A stretch of 60,000 nt of DNA from Symsagittifera roscoffensis (lineage: Eukaryota; Xenacoelomorpha; Acoela; Convolutidae): positions 51,702,233 through 51,762,232 of the forward strand of contig NC_087067.1 in assembly GCF_963678635.1 (NCBI RefSeq). Reading direction: 5' to 3'. The notes under the pieces were generated by a model, which searched no databases, was not told the DNA's origin, and saw only the letters and a list, made by a program, of their open reading frames with translations. The position numbers were made by a program, and so were the translations under genes. Positions 22,447 to 35,563 of this stretch are shown one piece after another. Within the stretch, counting starts at the first letter, position 1; every line of letters begins with the position of its first letter.

Positions 22447-22962
22447 CAAGACTGCTCGTATCAGGGCGAAGCCATGAAAGTTCCGACTGCCTCTTAAGGT
22501 CTATGGAGCAGTACTTACATGAAAAAATTAAATGCGATAAATGAAAAATTATTATTTTTTTTAATTTGAGTTTTGAATTCATACCCCCACACGCCATATA
22601 AAGCACAAAGTGATAGATTTTGCTCCTAGTAACAAATCAAATATGGCAAATAAGCTTCCTTCAAACATTTTGGAACGATTTCTAAGACGGATTAAATCTC
22701 CGCTTACGCGTTAATAGCGCGAAATATATCGCGTGTTAATTGTCCCAAATTGGTCAAAATGGCAATCTTAAAATCCCCATAATTTCACGAAAAATAATCA
22801 CAGGTAAACTATTTTTTCAAATTTAAGCTCAAGACAACAATAAATTTTGAATGATATAAAAATCCCGTCAAAAATGGCTAGTTAAAAAGTCGAAATTTGT
22901 CTGAAGAAAGAAACCCACCCCGAGCAAAAATATTCCGTTTCTTTCGTTACGAAAGTCGGAAC
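22447..22962 (+). mobile_element. MITE of the CAAGACTG family
   Basis: The full family order is present: caagactgctcgtatcaggg, the gttccgactgcc inner repeat, the gcgcgaaatatatcgcg palindrome and the final gaaagtcggaac. Confidence 0.8.
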
Positions 22963-23279
22963 AAAAACATTTTCTATTTTCAGTCTAAATTTGACAAAAG
23001 TTGATTAGAATCTGACCAAAAGCTTTGCTATATGTATATATGTATTATAGAAATTGTTATCTACACTTCTACAGTTTTCAGCTCAATCAATGGCTTCGTG
23101 CGAAAAGATTTACTCATAAACTTAAATAAAAAAAGATAGAAAACAATTTTTCCTTCTAAGTTGTATCCTCAGTGTTTGACCTTTTTCCCAGTTTTTTTTT
23201 TGTCAGCAGAAAACGTTTTTGCTAGTTCCACAGCAATCGATTCTTTTCGATGTTTGGGCATTGTCTGGTTAATTACTTC

Positions 23280-23801
23280 TGAAGAAAGTAATTTTCCGAC
23301 TTTTGAAAAAAGTGACAAAATAATTGTGTTTGAGTTTTTTTTCTCCAGACAACTTTCATTTTTTTATTTTGCATTTTTGATGGAATTTTTTGTCAACCGA
23401 AAGATATGTTTGTTCTGAATCAAATTCAAAAATTTATTCCATCTGTGACTATTTTTCGTAAAGTTATGGTGACTTAAACGTTGCCAATTCGGTCAATATT
23501 GGACCATTAACGTTTGATACTTTTCGTGCTATTAATGCGTAACTTAATCCGTCACAGAAATAGTTCCAAATTGAATTGACGAATCCTAATAATTGGTCTA
23601 ATTGATGCTTTGCTATATGCGAAACATATCACTTTGTTTTTAAAGAAGCGTGTGTGGGGGATAGTTTTGAAAAGCAAATCTCAAAACAATCAATTTTTTA
23701 ACCAAATTTCATTGAGTGATTATTAAAAGCAAACACTATTTTACAGAGCTTAAGAGGCAATCGGAACATTCAAGGCGTCGCCCTGATTCGTGCAGTCTTT
23801 G
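23280..23801 (-). mobile_element. Diverged CAAGACTG-family MITE, reverse orientation
   Basis: The right part (gaggcaatcggaacattcaa, then ggcgtcgccctgattcgtgc) is the complement of the family start. The middle follows the family order (cgtaaagttatggtgac, attaatgcgtaacttaatcc). The left end is poorly preserved, so its boundary is approximate. Confidence 0.55.
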
Positions 23802-24158
23802 TTATCTTAATTTATATGTAGATTTCAGAAGAATTTAAAACAGAATAACTCCCTTAACAATAATTTTTTTCGAGAAGCCTATCAATAGATTAGGCTAGTG
23901 TTTTCATACTTTATTCAGTTCAACAATAATTTTTGTTTAATAAAAAAATTCGTCAGAAATGCACATTAAAAAGTCAAAGATTGTCTGGAGAAAAAACCTA
24001 CCCTCAGATTGTAATTTTTGTACTTAAATTACCAGTTAGCAATCATAATCATTGTTTAGTTTTGAATTATAAAATTTTTCGGAAAGAAAAAGAAGCACTT
24101 AAACCATTTTGCTCAAATTCAGAAATTTATCGTAAGTGTGAAACTTGGTAAAAGAGCA

Positions 24159-27100
24159 CCGGTACCCAAGGGATTTTCTGTGCAAGATTTGAACTGCTTT
24201 ATTTCTTACATAAGTTGATTCTCAGACCTGAAATTATTTATATTCAGATCATGATAAGAATTACAAATTTCAGATCTGAAATTTGGACCTGAAATGGAAA
24301 GTTTCAGATCTGAAATAGCCTTGAAAAACAAAGTTTTAGATCTGAAGTATAACCTGAAAAATCCTTTGTTAAATTATAATTTATGCATTTCGAGCAAAAC
24401 ATGGAGTTTTTAATTTTTGATGTTTCTGCAATACACAATTATTGCAGAAACACACAAGTATTTCTTACATAAGTTGATTCTCAGACTTGAAATTCTTTAT
24501 TTCAGATCATGATAAGAATTACAAATTTCAGATCTGAAATTTGGATCTGAAATGGAAAATTTCAGATCTGAAATAGCCTTGAAAAACAAAATTTTAGATC
24601 TGAAGTTTGATCTGAAAAATCATTTGTTAAATTATAATTTATGAATTTCGAGCAAAACATGGAGTTTTCATTTTTTGATGTTTCTGCAATACACAATTAT
24701 TGCAGAAACACACAATTATTTCTCACAAAAGTTGATTCTCAGACTTGAAATTCTTTATATTAAGATCACGATAAGAATTACAAATTTCAGATCTGAAATT
24801 TGGACTTGAAATGGAAAGTTTCAGATCTGAAATAGCCTTGAAAAACAAAGTTTTAGATCTGAAGTATAACCTGAAAAATCCTTTGTTAAATTATAATTTA
24901 TGCATTTCGAGCAAAACATGGAGTTTTTAATCATTGATGTTTCTGCAATACACAATTATTGCAGAAACACACAATTATTTCTCACAAAATTTGATTCTCA
25001 GACCTGAAATTCTTTATATTCAGATCATGATAAAAATTACAAATTTCAGATCTGAAATTTGGATCTGAAATGGAAAATTTCAGATCTGAAATAGCCTTGA
25101 AAAACAAAATTTTAGATCTGAAGTTTGATCTGAAAAATCATTTGTTAAATTATAATTTATGAATTTCGAGCAAAACATGGAGTTTTCATTTTTTGATGTT
25201 TCTGCAATACACAATTATTGCAGAAACACACAATTAGTTCTCACAAAAGTTGATTCTCAGACTTGAAATTCTTTATATTAAGATCATGATAAGAATTACA
25301 AATGTCAGATTTGAAATTTGGATCTGAAATGGAAAATTTCAGATCTGAAATAGCCTCGAAAAACAAAACTTTAGATCTGAAGTATCCCCTGAGAAATCCT
25401 TTGTTAAATTAAAAATTTATGCATTTCGAGCAAAACATGGAGTTTTTGTTATTTGGTGTTTCTGCAATACACAATTATTGCAGAAACACACAATTATTTC
25501 TTACATAAGTTGATTCTCAGACCTGAAATTCTTTATATTCAGATCTTGATAAGAATTACAAATTTCAGATCTGAAATTTGGATCTGAAATGGAAAATTTC
25601 AGATCTGAAATAGCCTCGAAAAGCAAAACTTTAGTTCTGAAGTATCCCCTGAGAAATCCTTTGTTAAATTAAAAATTTATGCATTTCGAGCAAAACATGG
25701 AGTTTTTGTTTTTTGGTGTTTCTGCAATACACAATTATTGCAGAAACACACAATTATTTCTTACATAAGTTGATTCTCAGACCTGAAATTCTTTATATTC
25801 AGATCTTGATAAGAATTACAAATTTCAGATCTGAAATTTGGATCTGAAATGGAAAATTTCAGATCTGAAATAGCCTTGAAAAACAAAATTTTAGATCTGA
25901 AGTTTGATCTGAGAAATCCTTTGTTAAATTAAAATTTATGCATTTCGAATAAAACATGGAGTTTTTGTTTTTTGATGTTTCTGCAACAGACAATTATTGC
26001 AGAAACACACAATTATTTCTTACATAAGTTGATTCTCAGACCTGAAATTCTTTATATTCAGATCATGATAAGAATTACAAATTTCAGATCTGAAATTTGG
26101 ATCTGAAATGGAAAATTTCAGATCTGAAATAGCCTTGAAAAACAAAATTTTAGATCTGAAGTTTGATCTGAAAAATCCTTTGTTAAATTTTAATTTATGC
26201 ATTTCGAGCAAAACATGGAGTTTTTAATTTTTGATGTTTCTGCAATACACAATTATTGCAGAAACATACAATTATTTCTTACATAAGTTGATTCTCAGAC
26301 CTGAAATTCTTTATATTCAGATCATGATAAAAATTACAAATTTCAGATCTGAAATAGCCTTGAAAAACAAATTTTTAGATCTGAAGTTTGATCTGAAAAA
26401 TCATTTGTTAAATTGAAATTTATGAATTTCGAGCAAAACATGGAGTTTTTATTTTTTGATGTTTCTGCAATACACAATAATTGCAGAAAGATACAATTAA
26501 TTCTTATATAAGTTGATTCTCAGACCTGAAATTCTTTATATTCAGATCTTGATAAGAATTACAAATTTCAGATCTGAAATTTGGATCTGAAATGGAAAAT
26601 TTCAGATCTGAAATAGCCTTGAAAAACAAAATTTTAGATCTGAAGTTCGATCTGAAAAATCCTTTGTTAAATTATATTTTATGCATTTCGAGCGAAACAT
26701 GGAGTTTTTAATTTTTGATGTTTCTGCGATACACAATAATTGCAGAAAGACACAATTAATTCTTATATAAGTTAATTCTCAGACCTGAAATTCTTTATAT
26801 TCAGATCTTGATGAGAATTACAAATTTCAGATCTGAAGTATGGATCTGAAATGGAAAATTTCAGATCCGAAATAGCCTTGAAAAACAAAATTTTAGATCT
26901 GAAGTTCGATCTGAAAAATCCTTTGTTAAATTATATTTTATGCATTTCGAGCAAAACATGGAGTTTTTAATTTTTGATGTTTCTGCAATACACAATTATT
27001 GCAGAAACACACAATTATTTCTTACATAAGTTGATTCTCAGACCTGAAATTTTTTATATTCAGATTCCTGATAAGAATTACAAATTTCAGATCTGAAATT

Positions 27101-30100
27101 TGGATTTGAAATGGAAAATTTCAGATCTGAAATAGCCTTGAAAAACAAAACTTTAGATCTGAAGTATCCCCTGAGAAATCCTTTGTTAAATTAAAACTTT
27201 TGCATTTCGAGCAAAACATGGAGTTTTTGTTTTTTGATGTTTCTGCAATACACAATAATTGCAGAAAGACACAATTTAATTCTTATATAAGTTGATTCTC
27301 AGACCTGAAATTCTTTATATTCAGATCTTGATAAGAATTACAAATTTCAGATCTGAAATTTGGATCTGAAATGGAAAATTTCAGATCTGAAATAGCCTTG
27401 AAAAACAAAATTTTAGATCTGAAGTTCGATCTGAAAAATCCTTTGTTAAATTATATTTTATGCATTTCCAGCAAAACATGGAGTTTTTAATTTTTGATGT
27501 TTCTGCAATACACAATTATTGCAGAAACACACAATTATTTCTTACATAAGTTGATTCTCAGACCTGAAATTCTTTATATTCAGATTCCTGATAAGAATTA
27601 CAAATTTCAGATCTGAAATTTGGATTTGAAATGGAAAATTTCAGATCTGAAATAGCCTTGAAAAACAAAACTTTAGATCTGAAGTATCCCCTGAGAAATC
27701 CTTTGTTAAATTAAAACTTTTGCATTTCGAGCAAAACATGGAGTTTTTGTTTTTTGATGTTTCTGCAATACACAATTATTGAAGAAACACACAATTGTTT
27801 CTTACATAATTTGATTCTCAGACCTGAAATTCTTTATATTCAGATCTTGATAAGAATTACAAATTTCAGATCTGAAATTTTGATCTAAAATGGAAAATTT
27901 CAGATCTGAAATAGCCTTGAAAAACAAAATTTTAGATCTGAAGTTTGATCTGAGAAATCCTTTGTTAAATTAAAATTTATGCATTTCGAGTAAAACATGG
28001 AGTTTTTGTTTTTTGATGTTTCTGCAATAGACAATTATTGCAGAAACACACAATTATTTCTTACATAAGTTGATTCTTAGACCTGAAATTCTTTATATTC
28101 AGATCTTGATAAGAATTACAAATTTCAAGTCTGAAATTTGGATCTGAAATGGAAAATTTCAGATTTGAAATAGCCTTGAAAAACAAAATTTTAGATCTGA
28201 AGTTCGATCTGAAAAATCCTTTGTTAAATTATATTTTATGCATTTCCAGCAAAACATGGAGTTTTTAATTTTTGATGTTTCTGCAATACACAATTATTGC
28301 AGAAACACACAATTATTTCTTACATAAGTTGATTCTCAGACCTGAAATTCTTTATATTCAGATTCCTGATAAGAATTACAAATTTCAGATCTGAAATTTG
28401 GATTTGAAATGGAAAATTTCAGATCTGAAATAGCCTTGAAAAACAAAACTTTAGATCTGAAGTATCCCCTGAGAAATCCTTTGTTAAATTAAAACTTTTG
28501 CATTTCGAGAAAAACATGGAGTTTTTGTTTTTTGATGTTTCTGCAATACACAATTATTGAAGAAACACACAATTGTTTCTTACATAATTTGATTCTCAGA
28601 CCTGAAATTCTTTATATTCAGATCTTGATAAGAATTACAAATTTCAGATCTGAAATTTTGATCTAAAATGGAAAATTTCAGATCTGAAATAGCCTTGAAA
28701 AACAAAATTTTAGATCTGAAGTTTGATCTGAGAAATCCTTTGTTAAATTAAAATTTATGCATTTCGAGTAAAACATGGAGTTTTTGTTTTTTGATGTTTC
28801 TGCAATAGACAATTATTGCAGAAACACACAATTATTTCTTACATAAGTTGATTCTTAGACCTGAAATTCTTTATATTCAGATCTTGATAAGAATTACAAA
28901 TTTCAAGTCTGAAATTTGGATCTGAAATGGAAAATTTCAGATTTGAAATAGCCTTGAAAAACAAAATTTTAGATCTGAAGTTTGATCTGAAAAATCATTT
29001 GTTAAATTATAATTTATGAATTTCGAGCAAAACATGGAGTTTTTATTTTTTGATGTTTCTGCAATACACACTTATTGCAGAAACACACAATTATTTCTTA
29101 CATAAGTTGATTCTCAGACCTGAAATTTTTTATATTCAGATCTTGATAAGAATTACAAATTTCAAGTCTGAAATTTGGATCTGAAATGGAAAATTTCAGA
29201 TCTAAAATAGCCTTGAAAAACAAAATTTTAGATCTGAAGTTTGATCTGAAAAATCATTTGTTAAATTATAATTTATGAATTTCGAGCAAAACATGGAGTT
29301 TTTATTTTTTGATGTTTCTGCAATACACACTTATTGCAGAAACACACAATTAATTCTTACATAAGTTGATTCTCAGACCTGAAATTTTTTATATTCAGAT
29401 CTTGATAAGAATTACAAATTTCAAGTCTGAAATTTGGATCTGAAATGGAAAATTTCAGATCTAAAATAGCCTTGAAAAACAAAATTTTAGATCTGAAGTT
29501 TGATCTGAGAAATCCTTCGTTAAGTTAAAATTTATGCATTTCGAGTAAAACATGGAGTTTTTGTTTTTTGATGTTTCTGCAATACACAATTATTGCAGAA
29601 ACATACAATTATTTCTTACAGAAGTTGATTCTCAGACCTGAAATTCTTTATATTCAGATCATGATAAGAATTACAAATTTCAGATCTGAAATTTGGATCT
29701 GAAATGGAAAATTTCAGATCTGAAATAGCCTTGAATAACAAAATTTTAGATCTGAAGTTTGATCTGAGAAATCCTTCGTTAAGTTAAAATTTATGCATTT
29801 CGAGTAAAACATGGAGTTTTTGTTTTTTGATGTTTCTGCAATAGACAATTGTTGCAGAAACACACAATTATTTCTTACATAAGTTGATTCTTAGACCTGA
29901 AATTTTTTATATTCAGATCTTGATAAGAATTACAAATTTCAGATCTGAAAATTGGATCTGAAATGGAAAATTTCAGATCTGAAATAGCCTTGAAAAACAA
30001 AATTTTAGATCTGAAGTTCGATCTGAAAAATCCTTTGTTAAATTATATTTTATGCATTTCGAGCAAAACATGGAGTTTTTAATTTTTGATGTTTCTGCAA

Positions 30101-33100
30101 TACACAATTATTGCAGAAACACACAATTATTTCTTACATAAGTTGATTCTCAGACCTGAAATTCTTTATATTCAGATTCCTGATAAGAATTACAAATTTC
30201 AGATCTGAAATTTGGATTTGAAATGGAAAATTTCAGATCTGAAATAGCCTTGAAAAACAAAACTTTAGATCTGAAGTATCCCCTGAGAAATCCTTTGTTA
30301 AATTAAAACTTTTGCATTTCGAGCAAAACATGGAGTTTTTGTTTTTTGATGTTTCTGCAATACACAATTATTGAAGAAACACACAATTGTTTCTTACATA
30401 ATTTGATTCTCAGACCTGAAATTCTTTATATTCAGATCTTGATAAGAATTACAAATTTCAGATCTGAAATTTTGATCTAAAATGGAAAATTTCAGATCTG
30501 AAATAGCCTTGAAAAACAAAATTTTAGATCTGAAGTTTGATCTGAGAAATCCTTTGTTAAATTAAAATTTATGCATTTCGAGTAAAACATGGAGTTTTTG
30601 TTTTTTGATGTTTCTGCAATAGACAATTATTGCAGAAACACACAATTATTTCTTACATAAGTTGATTCTTAGACCTGAAATTCTTTATATTCAGATCTTG
30701 ATAAGAATTACAAATTTCAAGTCTGAAATTTGGATCTGAAATGGAAAATTTCAGATTTGAAATAGCCTTGAAAAACAAAATTTTAGATCTGAAGTTTGAT
30801 CTGAAAAATCATTTGTTAAATTATAATTTATGAATTTCGAGCAAAACATGGAGTTTTTATTTTTTGATGTTTCTGCAATACACACTTATTGCAGAAACAC
30901 ACAATTATTTCTTACATAAGTTGATTCTCAGACCTGAAATTCTTTATATTCAGATCTTGATAAGAAATACAAATTTCAAGTCTGAAATTTGGATCTGAAA
31001 TGGAAAATTTCAGATCTAAAATAGCCTTGAAAAACAAAATTTTAGATCTGAAGTTTGATCTGAGAAATCCTTCGTTAAGTTAAAATTTATGCATTTCGAG
31101 TAAAACATGGAGTTTTTGTTTTTTGATGTTTCTGCAATACACAATTATTGCAGAAACATACAATTATTTCTTACATAAGTTGATTCTCAGACCTGAAATT
31201 CTTTATATTCAGATCATGATAAGAATTACAAAGTTCAGATCTGAAAATTGGATCTGAAATGGAAAATTTCAGATCTGAAATAGCCTTGAATAACAAAATT
31301 TTAGATCTGAAGTTTGATCTGAGAAATCCTTCGTTAAGTTAAAATTTATGCATTTCGAGTAAAACATGGAGTTTTTGTTTTTTGATGTTTCTGCAATAGA
31401 CAATTATTGCAGAAACACACAATTATTTCTTACATAAGTTGATTCTTAGACCTGAAATTTTTTATTTCAGATCATGATAAGAATTACAAATTTCAGATCT
31501 GAAATTTGGATCTGTAATGGCAAATTTCAGATCTGACATAGCCTTTAAAAATAAAACTTTAGATCTGAAGTATCCCCTGAGAAATCATTTGTTAAATTAA
31601 CATTTATGCATTTCGAGCAAAATATGGAGTTTTTGTTTTTTGATGTTTCTGCAATACACAATTATTGCAGAAACACACAACTATTTCTTACATAAGTTGA
31701 TTTTCAGACCTGAAATTCTTTATATTCAGATCTTGATAAGAATTACAAATTTCAAGTCTGAAATTTGGATCTGAAATGGAAAATTTCAGATCTAAAATAG
31801 CCTTGAAAATCAAAATTTTAGATCTGAAGTTTGATCTGAGAAATCCTTCGTTAAGTTAAAATTTATGCATTTCGAGTAAAACATGGAGTTTTTGTTATTT
31901 GGTGTTTCTGCAATACACAATTATTGCAGAAACACACAATTATTTCTTACATAAGTTGATTCTCAGACCTGAAATTCTTTATATTCAGATCTTGATAAGA
32001 ATTACAAATTTCAGATCTGAAATTTGGATCTGAAATGGAAAATTTCAGATCTGAAATAGCCTTGAAAAACAAAATTTTAGATCTGAAGTTCGATCTGAAA
32101 AATCCTTTGTTAAATTAAAATTTATGCATTTCGAGTAAAACATGGAGTTTTTGTTTTTTGATGTTTCTGCAATAGACAATTATTGCAGAAACACACAATT
32201 ATTTCTTACATAAGTTGATTCTTAGACCTGAAATTCTTTATATTCAGATCTTGATAAGAATTACAAATTTCAAGTCTGAAATGTGGATCTGAAATGGAAA
32301 ATTTCAGATTTGAAATAGCCTTGAAAAACAAAATTTTAGATCTGAAGTTTGATCTGAAAAATCATTTGTTAAATTATAATTTATGAATTTCGAGCAAAAC
32401 ATGGAGTTTTTATTTTTTGATGTTTCTGCAATACACACTTATTGCAGAAACACACAATTATTTCTTACATAAGTTGATTCTCAGACCTGAAATTCTTTAT
32501 ATTCAGATCTTGATAAGAATTACAAATTTCAAGTCTGAAATTTGGATCTGAAATGGAAAATTTCAGATCTAAAATAGCCTTGAAAAACAAAATTTTAGAT
32601 CTGAAGTTTGATCTGAGAAATCCTTCGTTAAGTTAAAATTTATGCATTTCGAGTAAAACATGGAGTTTTTGTTTTTTGATGTTTCTGCAATACACAATTA
32701 TTGCAGAAACATACAATTATTTCTTACATAAGTTGATTCTCAGACCTGAAATTCTTTATATTCAGATCATGATAAGAATTACAAATTTCAGATCTGAAAT
32801 TTGGATCTGAAATGGAAAATTTCAGATCTGAAATAGCCTTGAATAACAAATTTTAGATCTGAAGTTTGATCTGAGAAATCCTTCGTTAAGTTAAAATTTA
32901 TGCATTTCGAGTAAAACATGGAGTTTTTGTTTTTTGATGTTTCTGCAATAGACAATTATTGCAGAAACACACAATTATTTCTTACATAAGTTGATTCTCA
33001 GACCTGAAATTCTTTATATTCAGATCTTGATAAGAATTACAAATTTCAAGTCTGAAATTTGGATCTGAAATGGAAAATTTCAGATCTAAAATAGCCTTGA

Positions 33101-34721
33101 AAAACAAAATTTTAGATCTGAAGTTTGATCTGAGAAATCCTTCGTTAAGTTAAAATTTATGCATTTCGAGTAAAACATGGAGTTATTGTTTTTTGATGTT
33201 TCTGCAATACACAATTATTGCAGAAACATACAATTATTTCTTACATAAGTTGATTCTCAGACCTGAAATTCTTTATATTCAGATCATGATAAGAATTACA
33301 AATTTCAGATCTGAAATTTGGATCTGAAATGGAAAATTTCAGATCTGAAATAGCCTTGAATAACAAAATTTTAGATCTGAAGTTTGATCTGAGAAATCCT
33401 TCGTTAAGTTAAAATTTATGCATTTCGAGTAAAACATGGAGTTTTTGTTTTTTGATGTTTCTGCAATAGACAATTATTGCAGAAACACACAATTATTTCT
33501 TACATAAGTTGATTCTTAGACCTGAAATTTTTTATTTCAGATCATGATAAGAATTACAAATTTCAGATCTGAAATTTGGATCTGAAATGGCAAATTTCAG
33601 ATCTGACATAGCCTTTAAAAATAAAACTTTAGATCTGAAGTATCCCCTGAGAAATCATTTGTTAAATTAACATTTATGCATTTCGAGCAAAATATGGAGT
33701 TTTTGTTTTTTGATGTTTCTGCAATACACAATTATTGCAGAAACACACAACTATTTCTTACATAAGTTGATTTTCAGACCTGAAATTCTTTATATTCAGA
33801 TCTTGATAAGAATTACAAATTTCAAGTCTGAAATTTGGATCTGAAATGGAAAATTTCAGATCTAAAATAGCCTTGAAAATCAAAATTTTAGATCTGAAGT
33901 TTGATCTGAGAAATCCTTCGTTAAGTTAAATATTATGCATTTCGAGTAAAACATGGAGTTTTTGTTTTTTGATGTTTCTGCAATACACAATTATTGCAGA
34001 AACATACAATTATTTCTTACATAAGTTGATTCTCAGACCTGAAATTCTTTATATTCAGATCATGATAAGAATTACAAATTTCAGATCTGAAATTTGGATC
34101 TGAAATGGAAAATTTCAGATCTGAAATAGCCTTGAATAACAAAATTTTAGATCTGAAGTTTGATCTGAAAAATCATTTGTTAAATTATAATAATTCGAGT
34201 TTTTATTTTTTGATATTTCTGCAAAACACAATTATGTTTAGGTTAACTAGCGGTCAGAAAAACTCCCGAAAATTTTCACCAATAGCTTTTTTCGAACTAA
34301 TTTTCTGGTTCAACTCTGTTAAAAAGTTTTTATAATCTGTTAGAAGACCAGTAACATTTTTGATTTTCATGCGCTACCATTGTTTATCTCATGGAAACAT
34401 ACTTCGGCAGTCGCCAACCTGAGACTTTGCTGAGTACCTGCTAGTAGCAAGCAGAAGCTAAGAAAAATCAAAAATAGCAAAAATTTAGTCCGAATCATTG
34501 ATTTTTCAGATCTGAAATAACCAAAAAAAACTAAATTTCAAATCTGAAATTAGATTTGAAATAGATTTTTTTCAGATCTGAAATAACCAATAAAAAGAAA
34601 ATTTTAGACCTGAAATTAGATCCGAAATAAACAATCCTTAAAGTATCCAAGCGTTATTTAAATTTTTCAGATCTGAAAAAGATTATTTTAGATCTGTTTT
34701 AGAAAATTTACTAAGTACCGG
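24159..34721 (+). mobile_element. TIR element (MITE type) carrying a 10 kb satellite array
   Basis: The left end reads ccggtacccaagggattttc and the right end, on the other strand, ccggtacttagtaaattttc, giving imperfect TIRs. Inside lie about 39 tandem units of ~259 bp (24200-34237), then a non-repeated tail. The same two types of end, with the same subterminal sequence (cagatctgaaaa ... cagatctgttttagaaa), make up the short element at 34896-35219 in opposite orientation. That element lacks the array. No transposase is encoded. The dinucleotide CA next to both ends is a possible but weak target duplication. The superfamily is unknown. Confidence 0.65.
24200..34237 (+). repeat. Satellite array, about 39 units of ~259 bp
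   Basis: The anchor ttgattctcagacctgaaat recurs every 258-261 bp from 24215 to 34027. One unit starting near 26288 is short (~225 bp). Each unit contains several palindromes of the form tttcagatctgaaat and a hairpin with perfect 12 bp stems (gtttctgcaata / tattgcagaaac) around a 6 bp loop in most units. All units have the same orientation. Variant units recur at longer intervals: a block near 31455 recurs near 33531, about 2076 bp or eight units later. The array is not coding. Confidence 0.95.
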
Positions 34722-34895
34722 CACAGTATGTAATCGAAACGGAGAGATTCCAACATAAGGAACTAAGTACGGATAAACAACAACAAAGCAGAACAAAAAG
34801 TCGACATTTGTCTGCTATGGTCAGCTATCTTAACCTTTAAAAAATAGTGTTGACAAGCTTCGGTCATATTGTGACAAAAAAAACAATGGCAAAAC

Positions 34896-35219
34896 TACCC
34901 GTACCCAGTAAACTTTCAAAAACAGATCTGAAATAAACTTTTTCAGATCTAAATTTCAGATCTGAAATATGTTGTAAAATGTTTAAATAACGTTTGACTA
35001 CTTTGACGATTGATTATTTCAGATCTAATTTCAGGTCTGAAATTTTGTTTTCCAAGGTTATTTCAGATACGAAATTTTCCATTTCAGATCCAATTTTCAG
35101 ATCTGAAATTTGTAAATTCTTATCAAGATCTAAAGTAAAGAATTTCAGATCTGAGAATCAACTTATGTAGGAAATAAAGAATTTCAGATCTTGCACAGAA
35201 AATCCCCTGGGTACGGGTA
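34896..35219 (-). mobile_element. Short TIR element, array-free relative of 24159-34721
   Basis: It is 324 bp with perfect 13 bp terminal inverted repeats (TACCCGTACCCAG). Read on the minus strand, its first ~30 bases match the left end of the satellite-bearing element almost exactly (gggattttctgtgcaagat). Its other end matches that element's right end (aagcgttatttaaa versus aaacgttatttaaa, then cagatctgaaaaag and a final agatctgtttt). It holds one partial copy of the array unit (cataagttgattctcag ... gaaaattggatctgaaatgg) without the gtttctgcaata hairpin. Confidence 0.75.
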
Positions 35220-35220
35220 C

Positions 35221-35346
35221 CTGGCTATCGCAGACGACAGTTTGCATGTGGATGCTATGCGGACAGATCTGGACTGTGCGTCCAGCTCGCCTCAATTTGT
35301 TAGTGGCTCGATCCACATGTTACACCACGAAACAATCCCATGACCG
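35221..35346 (+). other. GC-rich stretch ending in a strong splice donor (possible exon)
   Basis: This 126 bp island between the TIR element and copy B is much richer in GC than its surroundings and ends at ccg followed by gtaagt, a consensus donor. One frame encodes a tribasic site followed by a Cys-rich stretch (RRRQFACGCYADRSGLCVQL) and stops at TAG. A second frame is open up to the donor and a third nearly so. No ATG or matching exon was found. It may be a host exon fragment left next to the transposon. Confidence 0.2.
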
Positions 35347-35387
35347 GTAAGTTCCAAAAAAAGCTTAAAAGCCGATTATAATGTATA

Positions 35388-35563
35388 TTTTGGAATGTTT
35401 TTCTGGAACCTGAATTTGTGACAAACAAGGTTTTAGTTTAATACTAGACTACTACACTTCATAACTCACTACGAGCTTTCTTCGAGAAAGTATAAAAAGA
35501 AGAGAAAAAAGCACCCTGCACTAAACTTTCTTCCCAAGCAGACTTCGCAGATTTACTTTCAAG
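35388..35563 (+). repeat. Truncated tandem unit at the start of copy B
   Basis: This is the ~180 bp segment found at 1911-2096 in copy A and at 37012-37183 in copy B. It ends at actttcaag and joins directly to ttttagtacc, the first base pairs of copy B. That is the junction expected if a 1.62 kb unit (35564-37183) had been duplicated in tandem and then truncated. Confidence 0.7.

Noticed and set aside
22447-22962. Transposase remnant within the CAAGACTG MITEs
   Set aside because: No open frame is shared by the copies in any frame, so the family is non-coding.
26020-26416. Short open frames within the satellite (26020-26211 and 26231-26416)
   Set aside because: They arise from the repeat sequence and are not maintained from unit to unit.
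24200-34237. CRISPR-like array
   Set aside because: The units are ~259 bp, contiguous, without spacers and in an animal genome. This is satellite DNA.
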